A DNA stretch of 64,000 nucleotides from Bacteroidales bacterium (lineage in GTDB: Bacteria; Planctomycetota; Planctomycetia; Gemmatales; Gemmataceae): assembly GCA_026931725.1 (NCBI GenBank), contig JAIXLE010000094.1, positions 22,398-86,397 of the forward strand, given 5' to 3'. Each line of letters opens with the position of its first letter. The first letter of the stretch is position 1. Both the position numbers and the translations under genes were made by a program. This document shows positions 54,501-62,293 of the stretch, piece by piece. The notes under the pieces were generated by a model, which worked only from the letters and a program-made list of their open reading frames with translations, did not search any database and was not told the origin of the DNA.

Positions 54501-54856
54501 TGACGGATGCCGACTTCATCCGCGGGGCGGGCGAAGTTGCGGACCACGAGGTGCTTTCCGGGGAACCGCAGATGCAGCATCGTCTCGAAGTTGCCGAACA
54601 GATTCATCCGCTCGGCGGTGCTGTTGCCAACGAAGGCGATCCGTTCGCCGTCGATGAGTTGGAGAGGCAACTGACTGGGCGGCAGCGCGACCCGTTGGGG
54701 CCGGGGCTCGGATTTGAGTAGCTCTTCAGCCGTTTTCAGAGAAGGGGCAGGCTTCTTGGCTTTGGGCTTTTGTGAGAGGGCGGGAGCAGCCAGCAGAGTC
54801 AAGGTCAGCAGCACGGCAGGGAGTGCAGCGAGCCGAATCAGGCGGAAGGGCTTCAT
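51518..54856 (-). CDS. PVC-type heme-binding (CxxCH) protein with N-terminal SGNH hydrolase domain
   Basis: A 1112-aa secreted protein (signal peptide MKPFRLIRLAALPAVLLTLT, start at ATG 54856 with GGAG upstream). Residues about 65-290 are a GDSL/SGNH-type hydrolase (IAFVGNSTAERMNLFGNFE, with NGAHANEVG for the His block). The middle is the PVC-type propeller-like domain (LKLFADEKRFPEIAKPVQM, DTDGDGVADKSTVF, YFADWANPLIGHMQ), then HEAT-like repeats, and a C-terminal c-type cytochrome with CTACH at 990-994. This is the large multi-domain cytochrome typical of planctomycetes, likely periplasmic and linked to carbohydrate breakdown. The SGNH nucleophile appears as Ser or Asn-Ser in GNST and needs alignment. 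Confidence 0.85.
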   Translation of the reverse strand: MKPFRLIRLAALPAVLLTLTLLAAPALSQKPKAKKPAPSLKTAEELLKSEPRPQRVALPPSQLPLQLIDGERIAFVGNSTAERMNLFGNFETMLHLRFPGKHLVVRNFARPADEVGIRQRSNDYTKLDDPLHAFGPDTFFCFFGFNESFAGKAGVEKYQQDYERFLEEYTKKYPRDDAGSKPRFVLVSPIAFEPTGTKMLPEGTQENANLKLYAEATRAVAQKLGIAFVDLFTPTHELFTAKPGMQFTINGAHANEVGDKALATALDEALFGKPIVIQDTEKYEKLRAAVNDKSWVHRQDYRMVNGWYVYGGRRTFDTETFPREYLKIRNMAEVRDQYVWDIAQGKAVPPQPDDSDTGELFTPPTRFGEPRQKYSENAEGGPKILPPSEFIATATVHPGTELKLFADEKRFPEIAKPVQMNFDNKGRLWLSCMPSYPQWQPGHPPANDKLVILEDTDGDGVADKSTVFYDKLHCPTGFEFFNGGVIVTDQPRMLFLKDTNGDDKADLVVHLLDGWATDDTHHSAGAFEWSPGGKLHILEGIATSTTLETPWGPHRSYGTGGCYVLDPRTFRVTQFALPGMYNMWCYVYDGWGQGIVGDGTTANQTWDVPLSGAQFRGRKGLNFILPGGVRPNVGNEWLVSRNLPDDLQRQFTYACVINLNGLTRYEIHDDGAGYMGKRQSDLVKSPDKHFRPADPQIGPDGALYFADWANPLIGHMQYSQRDPNRDHVSGRVYRLVGKGRPLVKPVTQFGKSVAEICEQFREYEWRTRYRARRELHNRPAEEVLPAVAAWVRGLNPADPEFDRLRCEALWVQQGHHAVDKALLSAVLAAKAFEARAAATHIVAEERDLMPDALAMLTTMSRDAHPRVRTEAVRGLSFFPTTDAMNAVLAVAKLPMDYWTRYTVEHALGANENIWRASYLSGAATKDNPEGAKILGGLIASSKTGAAAIPHLRVLLSQEPQSAEQKNKAMTALAIMKGNPSNGRAVFIRSCTACHKVGNGEGQEYGPNLHQVATRLKTPIKIVESIIDPNAEIDMKYLSTKIDTLDGKSVVGLVISEDNKNVVIFDGKEKKTILKDDIDTRTQLKQSSMPEGLAGAMAPAEFVDLIAYLATLK

Positions 54857-55119
54857 CGAGCGGACTCCGATCAGAAAGTGGCCTATCTGCACACAGTACA
54901 GGAAGATTTTCCTGAGGGGAACCCTCTCAAAGAAATTCCCAGGGTAGCGGGTCCGGGCCACGGAAGGGGGCGGGCGGGAAATACATTATGGCGTGGTGAA
55001 TGTTTCATCACGCGGAACTTTGGTCGATCTCTGTCCACGATCTGCTACCGTAAACCTGCAAGACACCGGCTGGATGCCGGTATTCTGCTGAAGTGCCTTC
55101 CTCCTCGGAGAATCCCGCG

Positions 55120-55611
55120 ATGCCTGCAACTGATGCCGATACGATCGTCCACATCTTGCGAACTTCCTCGACGTTTTTGCACCGGATGGTAGACACGCTG
55201 AAACCGGAAGAATTCGACAAACAGCCCTGCCCCGGCGCGAACACGACTTCCTGGGTACTCGGGCACCTGATTCTCACGGATCGTCGGGTACTCGGTATGC
55301 TCGGCGCGGAATTGCCAGCACTGCCGGACGGGTTCGAGGCGCAATTTGCTGTCACCGGCAAATCCGCGGATGAACAACGCCACTACGGCGATCCGCGGCA
55401 ACTCGTCGCGGAGTTCGACAAGCACCGCCAGTTGCTGATCGACACCGTCGCCGCGAGCAGCCCGGAAAAGCTCGGAACACCGCTGGCCACTCCGCATCCG
55501 CTGTTCGCCACACCGGGAGAAGCCGTCGCCCTGATGGCATTGCACGTCATGTTGCACGCCGGGCAGATCAGCACCACCCGGCGGATTCTCGGCTACGCGC
55601 CGGTGTCTTGA
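55120..55611 (+). CDS. DinB-like four-helix-bundle protein
   Basis: A 163-aa protein of the DinB/DUF664 superfamily, metal-binding helical bundles often acting as thiol-dependent transferases. It starts at ATG 55120 with GGAG nine bases upstream. Family features are TTSWVLGHLILTDRRVL (first His), ADEQRHYGDP and ALMALHVMLHAGQISTTRRI with the C-terminal H-x3-H pair, which together give a three-His metal site. The substrate is unknown. Confidence 0.85.
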   Translation: MPATDADTIVHILRTSSTFLHRMVDTLKPEEFDKQPCPGANTTSWVLGHLILTDRRVLGMLGAELPALPDGFEAQFAVTGKSADEQRHYGDPRQLVAEFDKHRQLLIDTVAASSPEKLGTPLATPHPLFATPGEAVALMALHVMLHAGQISTTRRILGYAPVS

Positions 55612-55737
55612 TTCTAAAAACATTCTGATCTCGCATCCGCTCGGATGTCTGTTTCTGTCATCCGGGTCCGTCGAGAATCGCGGGCGGGAACAGCTGGACT
55701 TGCCCGCTCGCCCTCCCGATCGGCTATACTCATTCGC

Positions 55738-57129
55738 ATGTCTGAACCACTGCATCTGGCATATGATGCCGGAACCCTCATCGTGTCGGCTGGACCAGCG
55801 GGGTTTGAGTACACCCGTTTACCCGGTGTCCTCTTCGATCCGCGTTTGTCGGTCTATCGGGCGCAGGGTCGTTATTACCGTGCGATTGTCGAACAACTCG
55901 TGCGGGAGAAAATCGACTACACGGATACGGCCCGCGACTGGGACAACAAATCCGCGGGCTGGTCCCTCACGGACCCCCGCACGCCCCACCCCCATCAGCG
56001 GGAAGCTCTCCAAACCTGGTGGCAGACCGGCGGCCGGGGTGTCGTCGTGCTGCCGACCGGCACCGGCAAAACATTTGTCGCCTTCCTGTGCATTCAAAAA
56101 GTTAGCCGACCCACACTCGTGGTGACACCGTACATCGAACTGATGAACCAATGGTACGGCCAACTCAAAGACTCGTTCCGTCAGGAAATCGGCATCGTCG
56201 GCGGTGGCTATCACGAATTTCAACCGATCACGGTGACCACCTACGACTCGGCGGCGAATCATGTGGAACGCTGGGGGAACCGCTTCGGTCTGGTCGTCTT
56301 CGATGAAGCCCATCACTTACCGGGGCCGACCTATTCGCTGTCCGCCATCGCGGCCCTCGCGCCGTTTCGTCTGGGTCTGACCGCCACCCCAGAGCGGGCC
56401 GACGGCGGGGAAATGATGTTCCCCGAACTGGTCGGGCCAATCGTCTACCGCCGTGAGATCACCGAGCTATCCGGCGACCATCTCGCCCCGTACCGGACCG
56501 AGGTACTGGCTGTGGACCTGACACCGGAAGAAGCGGAAGCCTATCAGCGGGGCCGCGAAGTGTATTCGGAATTCCGGCAATATCTGCTGGGCCGGGGGGT
56601 GAACCTCGGCGGCGATCAGGGCTGGCGGCGATTCATCCTCGAAGCCGGACGCACCCCGGAAGGACGGCAAGCCTTGGCCGCGTTCCAGGAAACCAAACGG
56701 ATCGAACGCTCAGCCACCGCGAAGTTTCAGACCCTCGAAAACTTGATGCAACGGCACCACGGTGAACGGATGTTGATTTTCACCGCCGATAACGCCACGG
56801 TCTACCAGATCGCCCGCCGATACTTGGTCCCGGCGATCACGCATCAGACCAAGACCAAGGAACGCAAACAGATTCTCGAACGGTTCCACAGTGGCGAATA
56901 CACCGTGTTGGTGACGAGTCAGGTTCTCAATGAGGGTGTGGATGTCCCCGCCGCCGGGGTGGGTGTGGTCCTCTCCGGGTCCGGCAGCATCAAAGAGAAC
57001 GTCCAACGGCTCGGGCGGATTCTGCGGAAGTACAAAGATAAGCAAGCCGTGCTATACGAACTGATCGCCCGTGGCACCGCGGAAGAGTTCGTCAGCGGCC
57101 GGCGACGGCAACATCATGCGTTTCAATAA
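55738..57129 (+). CDS. XPB-like superfamily 2 DNA helicase
   Basis: A 463-aa SF2 helicase. Motif I VVVLPTGTGKTFVAFLCI, motif Ia TLVVTPYIELMNQW, motif II VVFDEAHHLPGP, motif III LGLTATPERADGG, motif V TSQVLNEGVDVP and motif VI QRLGRILRKYKDKQAVLYE are all visible, and the preceding N-terminal region (YRAQGRYYRAIVEQL) matches the XPB damage-recognition-like part. The start at ATG 55738 fits the similarity. It is followed 29 bp later by a DUF790/Bax1 nuclease, as in archaea, where XPB and Bax1 form a helicase-nuclease complex for unwinding and cutting damaged DNA. Confidence 0.9.
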   Translation: MSEPLHLAYDAGTLIVSAGPAGFEYTRLPGVLFDPRLSVYRAQGRYYRAIVEQLVREKIDYTDTARDWDNKSAGWSLTDPRTPHPHQREALQTWWQTGGRGVVVLPTGTGKTFVAFLCIQKVSRPTLVVTPYIELMNQWYGQLKDSFRQEIGIVGGGYHEFQPITVTTYDSAANHVERWGNRFGLVVFDEAHHLPGPTYSLSAIAALAPFRLGLTATPERADGGEMMFPELVGPIVYRREITELSGDHLAPYRTEVLAVDLTPEEAEAYQRGREVYSEFRQYLLGRGVNLGGDQGWRRFILEAGRTPEGRQALAAFQETKRIERSATAKFQTLENLMQRHHGERMLIFTADNATVYQIARRYLVPAITHQTKTKERKQILERFHSGEYTVLVTSQVLNEGVDVPAAGVGVVLSGSGSIKENVQRLGRILRKYKDKQAVLYELIARGTAEEFVSGRRRQHHAFQ

Positions 57130-57158
57130 TCGTCTTCCCGCCTGAGAACATCTTCATC

Positions 57159-58379
57159 ATGCTGACCGGCAAGCAAGTGCGAGTGCGTGTCTCGAAGGGG
57201 CGACTGATTCCCGGTTACCTCCAGCCGAATTCCCCGGAGTGGCTGGACGTGGCCGAGCAGATGCTGTTCGTCTACCGTGCCGCGGTGGGTCGCACACGCG
57301 GCGCGATCGAGGCGGAACTGGCCGAGTTGCTCAGTGATGGGCCATCGCTGCTGGTGCATCAGGGGTTGGCCAAGCTCCTGGAAGATCGCTGTGAATACGA
57401 AGTCGCCACCGAATTGACCCCGGAACAGGTACGCGAAGCGGCGTTCCGTCTCTCCGCCTTGGAACACGCGGAATCGGCCCGCGCCGGGCGACCCTATGAC
57501 CGTCACGCGGTGCTACAAGCCGTCTCGGCGGAATTGGGCCATCCGCCGGAACAACTCGATCAGGCGTTGTTCGCCGATCTCCGCGATGAGCAACGGGTAC
57601 TGCAATTCGAGTCTTGCACGCCCACACAACTGCTGCATCGGTACAATACCGCTCTCGCGCAAGCGATCCTGCTGCGAGCCGTTGAGGTCGAAATCCGGGT
57701 CCACGATGCCTCCGCCGCGCGGTTCCGGGCGCTGTTTCGTCAGGTCAAATTTCGGCAACTCATCTGCACCGCCCACCCGGAGAGCCAGGGGTATCGTCTC
57801 ACACTCGATGGGCCGCTGAGTCTCTTCTCCGCCATCCAGAAATACGGCCTGCAACTGGCGTTGTTCCTACCCGCGTTGCTCCATTGCCCATCCTTTGACC
57901 TCCGAGCGGATGTCCGCTGGGGAACGGAGCGGAAACCGCACACGTTCACCCTGTCCGCGAATGACGGGCTGCGTTCCCATTTGCCGGACTTCGGGGTTTA
58001 CACCGCGCCGGTTCTCGCAACCTTCGCGGCCAACTTCCGGGCCAACGTCCCCGGTTGGGCGCTGGATGACGAACCGCATCCGTTGCCGGTGGAAAACACG
58101 ATCTGGGTGCCGGACTTCACCCTGACGCACACGGCTACCGGGAAACAAGTGTACGTCGAGATCCTCGGTTTCTGGCGGCGGGTCAACCTGGATGAGCAAT
58201 ACCGCCGATTGCAGAAGGCATTACCTGGACAGTTCATCCTGGCGGTGTCCGGGCAGTACCGCACCGATGAATCCACGGAGGAACCGTCCCGCAACGGCAT
58301 TTACCCATTCAAACGCACCCCCATCGCCGCCGAGGTGGCGAAACTCGCCGCGGTTCTGGCGGGCGTGTCGGGTAGATAG
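57159..58379 (+). CDS. DUF790 / Bax1-like nuclease
   Basis: A 406-aa protein of the DUF790 family, whose archaeal member Bax1 is a structure-specific nuclease partner of XPB. The N-terminal part (MLTGKQVRVRVSKGRLIPGY) and middle match the family. The C-terminal nuclease core shows VPDFTLTHTATGKQVYVEI and LGFWRRVNLDEQYRRLQKA, with Asp in VPDF and Glu in YVEI as likely PD-(D/E)xK-type ligands. It is transcribed with the XPB-like helicase directly upstream, supporting a joint DNA-repair role. Confidence 0.88.
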   Translation: MLTGKQVRVRVSKGRLIPGYLQPNSPEWLDVAEQMLFVYRAAVGRTRGAIEAELAELLSDGPSLLVHQGLAKLLEDRCEYEVATELTPEQVREAAFRLSALEHAESARAGRPYDRHAVLQAVSAELGHPPEQLDQALFADLRDEQRVLQFESCTPTQLLHRYNTALAQAILLRAVEVEIRVHDASAARFRALFRQVKFRQLICTAHPESQGYRLTLDGPLSLFSAIQKYGLQLALFLPALLHCPSFDLRADVRWGTERKPHTFTLSANDGLRSHLPDFGVYTAPVLATFAANFRANVPGWALDDEPHPLPVENTIWVPDFTLTHTATGKQVYVEILGFWRRVNLDEQYRRLQKALPGQFILAVSGQYRTDESTEEPSRNGIYPFKRTPIAAEVAKLAAVLAGVSGR

Positions 58380-58398
58380 GGCCAGAGCATCAGACTGA

Positions 58399-58872
58399 TT
58401 ATTCTACAGGATTCCAGTCTGAGAAAGTCGCCGCCTGACCCATCCGCTGGCCGTTTGAGTCCAACACATTCCAGACGATCGCATCTCGGATCTGAAACCG
58501 CTTTCCGGTACGGCTAATGCGAATGCCGCCGTAACCTGTGGCGTGTCCCTCACGGGTCGTGCGATCCATGAGAGCGGCCCGTTCGTCGCGGTGCATCGGC
58601 TCGGCGGTCATCCGCGAGGGCGTGCGGAGCAGCGTTTCCACGTCCATTTCCCACAAGTCCAGGGCCACCCGGTTCGCATAGCACAGTAGCGGATCGGCTT
58701 GTGTGCCGTGCGCGACCACGACAAACGGAGCGGCAAACACCCTTTCTGCCTGTTCCGCAGGGAAACCATCGCGGGCCATCAGTTCTCGCCCGAGCCAATG
58801 TCGGTAGGAATCCAACATCAGAGGTACGAACGTGAGCCAATCCGCGCGTTGCCATTCTTCGGTATGTGTCAT
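58399..58872 (-). CDS. MEKHLA (PAS-like) domain protein
   Basis: A 157-aa protein consisting of one MEKHLA domain, a PAS-related module. Characteristic pieces are LMLDSYRHWLGRELMARDG, APFVVVAHGTQADPLLCYAN, ALDLWEMDVETLLRTPSRMT, and GGIRISRTGKRFQIRDAIVW. No effector domain is attached, so it may sense a small ligand or redox state for a partner. It converges on the DUF790 gene with 19 bp between stops. Confidence 0.85.
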   Translation of the reverse strand: MTHTEEWQRADWLTFVPLMLDSYRHWLGRELMARDGFPAEQAERVFAAPFVVVAHGTQADPLLCYANRVALDLWEMDVETLLRTPSRMTAEPMHRDERAALMDRTTREGHATGYGGIRISRTGKRFQIRDAIVWNVLDSNGQRMGQAATFSDWNPVE

Positions 58873-58967
58873 CGGTTTCCTCTCCCCATGTGAGCGGTTC
58901 GGGGTAGCATATCCTCACTCGCCCGATTCCGGGCACCCATTCTCATTCTTTCCCGGAGGCTGCCCTG

Positions 58968-60506
58968 ATGCGACGCTGCTTCTCCGTCTTCGCCCTGCTG
59001 CTGGCGGTGGCCTGTACCACCTCCGCGGCTGACGCTGGCCAACCGAAACCCCCGAACATTGTTTTTATCTTTACGGATGATCTGGCTTATCAGGCACTCA
59101 GCGCCTACAAGCATCCGCTGAAGTTGCTCGCAACTCCGAACATCGACCGCATTGCGCAACAAGGTATCCGCTTCGACCGTTGCATTGTCCCGAATAGCAT
59201 CTGTGGACCGAGCCGGGCGACGATCTTGACCGGGAAGTACAGCCATGCGAACGGCTTCTACAACAACACCAACAACCGATTCGACGGTTCGCAAACCACA
59301 TTCCCCAAACTGCTCCAGAAAGCGGGCTACCAAACGGCCCTCATCGGGAAGTGGCACCTGGTCAGCGAACCCACCGGCTTCGACCATTGGCAGATTTACC
59401 CTGGGCAAGGGATCTACTACAACCCGCCGATGATCCGCAACGGCCAACGCATCCAGGAAACCGGCTACACCACGGACATTGTGACCGATCGTTCGCTGGA
59501 ATGGCTGAAGAAGCGGGACAAGAACAAACCGTTCCTGCTGATGTGCCAGCACAAAGCCCCGCACCGCGAATGGTCCCCCGCCATCCGTCACCTTGGCCAC
59601 GACAAGGACCGCAAATATCCCGAACCCGATACCTTGTTCGATGATTACTCCGGTCGCGGCATCGCGGAAAAGACCCAGGATATGACGCTGGAAAAGACGC
59701 TCAACGCGCTCGATCTGAAGTTCCGCTACCCGCCGGGCATCTCGGAAGCCGAGAAAATCCAATGGGATGCCTACTACAAGCCCCGGAACGCGGCCTTTCA
59801 GAAAGCCAATCTCTCGGGGAAAGACCTGATCCGATGGAAGTACAACCGATACTTGCACGATTATCTCGGTTGCATCAAGGCTGTTGATGAAAGTGTCGGC
59901 AAGATTCTGGATACGCTCGACGCGGAAGGTCTGAAGGACAACACCATCGTCGTGTTCAGTTCCGATCAGGGGTTCTATCTCGGTGAACACGGTTGGTTCG
60001 ACAAACGCTGGTTCTACGAAGAATCCCTCCGCACGCCGTTCCTGGTCCGCTGGCCGGGCATCGTGCAGCCGGGCCGCACCGATGGGCACATGGTCAGCGT
60101 GCTGGACTTTGCCCAAACCTTCCTCGAAGCCGCTGGCGTGCCCGCTCCCGCGGAGATGCAGGGACGCAGCCTCGTTCCCATCCTGAAAGGGCATGTGCCG
60201 AACGACTGGCGCAAGAGCTTTTACTACCACTACTACGAGTACCCTGGCCCCCACTCCGTGCGGAAGCATTATGGGGTAATTACCGATCGGTACAAATTGA
60301 TTCGATTTTACGAACCCGGTGTCGACTACTGGGAACTCTTCGATCGGGAAACCGACCCGCGTGAATTGAAGAACGTCGCCGGGGAACCGCAATACGCCAG
60401 CATCCGCAAGGAGTTGGAAACGGAGTTGGCCCGGCTTCGTCAAGAACTAAAAGTGCCCGATCCCGACCCCGAATCCTCGCTGATTGGGCCAAGGAAGAAG
60501 AAGTAA
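58968..60506 (+). CDS. secreted type I sulfatase
   Basis: A 512-aa sulfatase with a signal peptide ([19 protein letters not shown]). The formylglycine motif CGPSR is at 79-83 in [20 protein letters not shown], and metal-binding Asp residues appear early in [11 protein letters not shown] and late in [25 protein letters not shown] is the mid-domain signature. It needs a formylglycine-generating enzyme to be active. Planctomycetes use such enzymes to desulfate polysaccharides. It faces larA across a palindromic repeat. Confidence 0.92.
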   Translation: MRRCFSVFALLLAVACTTSAADAGQPKPPNIVFIFTDDLAYQALSAYKHPLKLLATPNIDRIAQQGIRFDRCIVPNSICGPSRATILTGKYSHANGFYNNTNNRFDGSQTTFPKLLQKAGYQTALIGKWHLVSEPTGFDHWQIYPGQGIYYNPPMIRNGQRIQETGYTTDIVTDRSLEWLKKRDKNKPFLLMCQHKAPHREWSPAIRHLGHDKDRKYPEPDTLFDDYSGRGIAEKTQDMTLEKTLNALDLKFRYPPGISEAEKIQWDAYYKPRNAAFQKANLSGKDLIRWKYNRYLHDYLGCIKAVDESVGKILDTLDAEGLKDNTIVVFSSDQGFYLGEHGWFDKRWFYEESLRTPFLVRWPGIVQPGRTDGHMVSVLDFAQTFLEAAGVPAPAEMQGRSLVPILKGHVPNDWRKSFYYHYYEYPGPHSVRKHYGVITDRYKLIRFYEPGVDYWELFDRETDPRELKNVAGEPQYASIRKELETELARLRQELKVPDPDPESSLIGPRKKK

Positions 60507-60517
60507 GGGACCAGCGG

Positions 60518-60541
60518 AACCAGGGACAGTCGTCCCTGGTT
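60518..60541 (+). repeat. dispersed palindrome, copy 5
   Basis: A perfect-armed variant, AACCAGGGAC ... GTCCCTGGTT, with the conserved tail GTGTTC. It lies between the convergent sulfatase and LarA-like genes and may terminate both. Confidence 0.85.
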
Positions 60542-60552
60542 GTGTTCGTTCT

Positions 60553-61827
60553 TCACGCCTCGACCACGGGTAGCACATACGGACCCTTCGGAATGACCGC
60601 GATGTAGGCATCGGGGCCGTATTCCGCCAACGCATCGGCCACGGCTTCTTCCACGCTGGCCACGGGTTCCACCTGGCACTCCCGTAGCACCTCCGGGGGC
60701 AGACCGTGCGTGACCACCTTCACCTTACAATGAGCCAACACTTTTTTGAACATGACGAGCTGCCATTCATCCATTTCGCAGACTTCAGAAGAGGATGGCC
60801 CATCGTACCGGCCCCGTTTCCGATAATCGGCGAGCATCTCCTGGAATTCCGGGCTGCCGAGTCCTTGCGTCATGCTGGCGGCGAGAACGATCGTGCCCCC
60901 CTTCCGCACGATCGGCAACGCGCCGGTGAGTCCCTTCACCGCCTGATACCAGGTCGTATCCAGTGGGTAGCCCGCACAACTGGTCACGACGACATCCACG
61001 GGCCGAGGCACCGCCGCTTTCACCGTCTCCCGGCAAAATGCGACTCCTTGTTCCCAGGCTTGAATCATGTCGCCCGCACCCAGCCAGGTCACCCGGCGTT
61101 TGCCGTCGATGCAGACGTTGACGATAAAATCGCAGCCGACGAGCAGGGCGATTTTCGTATTCTCTTCATGAACGGGATTCCCGGTGACGGAGCCGCAGTC
61201 GGCTTTCGGATGTTCGAGGAACCGCGGCCCGTGCCAGACTTTCACTGTTGCCAACCCGGCGATACCGGGGCAAATCAGCTTGCGACCGCCACTGTAACCC
61301 GCCATGAGATGCGGTTCGATCAGCCCCGTGGTGATCTTCAGCTCGGCCCGAGTGTAGCGGTTGTCGATCCAGATGGGCACGCCCTTGTCCGTGGTGCCCA
61401 GGTAGTCGTGTTCCGCGTCCTCTTTGCCGTGGTGGTTTTCACAGCGGTAGTTCTGGGCGATCTCCGCGCCGACGAGTTCGACCAGTTCTTCCCCTTCGTT
61501 CGGTCGGTGTAAGCCGGTAGCGATGAGAATCGTGATGCCGTCCCGAGGCACGCCCGCATCTTCGATGGTTCGCAGAATCTCCGGCAAAATCAGTTGGTTC
61601 GGCACGGGCCGGGTGATGTCGCAGATGACGATACAGGCGGTTTTCTTCCCCGCCGCAATCTCCGCCAGGGGCCGGGTGCCGATGGGGTTCTGAAGCGCGG
61701 CCCGTAGCACAGCTTGTGGGTCCGCCAACGGCGGGGCATCGTGAATCGTGAGTGGCGGGACGATCAGGCGTTCCTCGGGGAGCGTGACCTCCAGGCCGGT
61801 TTTTCCGTAGTCGAGTGTGACTTGCAT
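60553..61827 (-). CDS. larA: LarA-family (nickel-pincer) racemase
   Basis: A 424-aa homologue of lactate racemase LarA, whose members use a nickel-pincer nucleotide for racemising or epimerising 2-hydroxy acids. Family motifs are [45 protein letters not shown] with catalytic-type His residues, and [18 protein letters not shown], where the Lys corresponds to the cofactor-binding lysine. No larB, larC or larE cofactor genes are nearby. The substrate may differ from lactate. Confidence 0.88.
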   Translation of the reverse strand: MQVTLDYGKTGLEVTLPEERLIVPPLTIHDAPPLADPQAVLRAALQNPIGTRPLAEIAAGKKTACIVICDITRPVPNQLILPEILRTIEDAGVPRDGITILIATGLHRPNEGEELVELVGAEIAQNYRCENHHGKEDAEHDYLGTTDKGVPIWIDNRYTRAELKITTGLIEPHLMAGYSGGRKLICPGIAGLATVKVWHGPRFLEHPKADCGSVTGNPVHEENTKIALLVGCDFIVNVCIDGKRRVTWLGAGDMIQAWEQGVAFCRETVKAAVPRPVDVVVTSCAGYPLDTTWYQAVKGLTGALPIVRKGGTIVLAASMTQGLGSPEFQEMLADYRKRGRYDGPSSSEVCEMDEWQLVMFKKVLAHCKVKVVTHGLPPEVLRECQVEPVASVEEAVADALAEYGPDAYIAVIPKGPYVLPVVEA

Positions 61828-61994
61828 GATGAGATCGCGTTAAAGGTTAGGTGAGGTGGCCAGCAGATTCGCCCCTCACGCGGGCAGTTGTCCTTGTTCG
61901 TGTCGCTGTCCTCTTATAATATCACTCTTTGAGAATCAACGTGGGCGCGGGGGTCATCCCCCTTCCCCCCAAACCCTTAACCCCTTATTTTGCC

Positions 61995-62222
61995 ATGTCC
62001 ATCGACAAAAGTTTGAAGCGAAAAGCCGGGATGGCCGGAACCCGGTGCGTGCTGACCCGCAACGAGCGGATCGCCCAGATGCTCGAAACCGGCACCTTCA
62101 AGGACGGCCAAAGCCCCTACGGCATCCCCAAGACCCGCGTGCAGAAGATCGTTCTGAAGAGGAAAGTCAAGAAGGAAGAAGCCCCGGAAGCCGATGACAA
62201 GAAGAAGAAGGGCAAGAAGTAA
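61995..62222 (+). CDS. small basic protein of the PVC superphylum
   Basis: A 75-aa, strongly basic protein starting at ATG 61995 (MSIDKSLKRKAGMAGTRCVL), continuing TRNERIAQMLETGTFKDGQS and PYGIPKTRVQKIVLKRK, and ending in a Lys-rich tail. This matches the small basic protein family described from Chlamydiae, Verrucomicrobia and Planctomycetes (TIGR04137), thought to bind nucleic acid or ribosomes. The frame extends upstream but the similarity starts here. It is followed by a hairpin and a folate gene. Confidence 0.88.
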   Translation: MSIDKSLKRKAGMAGTRCVLTRNERIAQMLETGTFKDGQSPYGIPKTRVQKIVLKRKVKKEEAPEADDKKKKGKK

Positions 62223-62228
62223 TTGCGT

Positions 62229-62290
62229 TTCCAGTTTCCGGCTGCGTTTGCAGAATGGGAAAGGTCAACTTGGCGGCTGGAAACTGGAAG
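62229..62290 (+). other. inverted repeat in front of folK
   Basis: TTCCAGTTTCC (62229-62239) and GGAAACTGGAA (62280-62290) are exact reverse complements with a 40-base loop. The right arm covers the only purine-rich stretch before the folK ATG at 62294, so pairing could mask its ribosome-binding site or serve as an attenuator after the small basic protein gene. Confidence 0.5.
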
Positions 62291-62293
62291 CCC

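Noticed and set aside
58869..60443. 524-codon minus-strand open frame opposite the sulfatase
   Set aside because: The plus strand carries all sulfatase motifs; the antisense frame has no recognisable domain.
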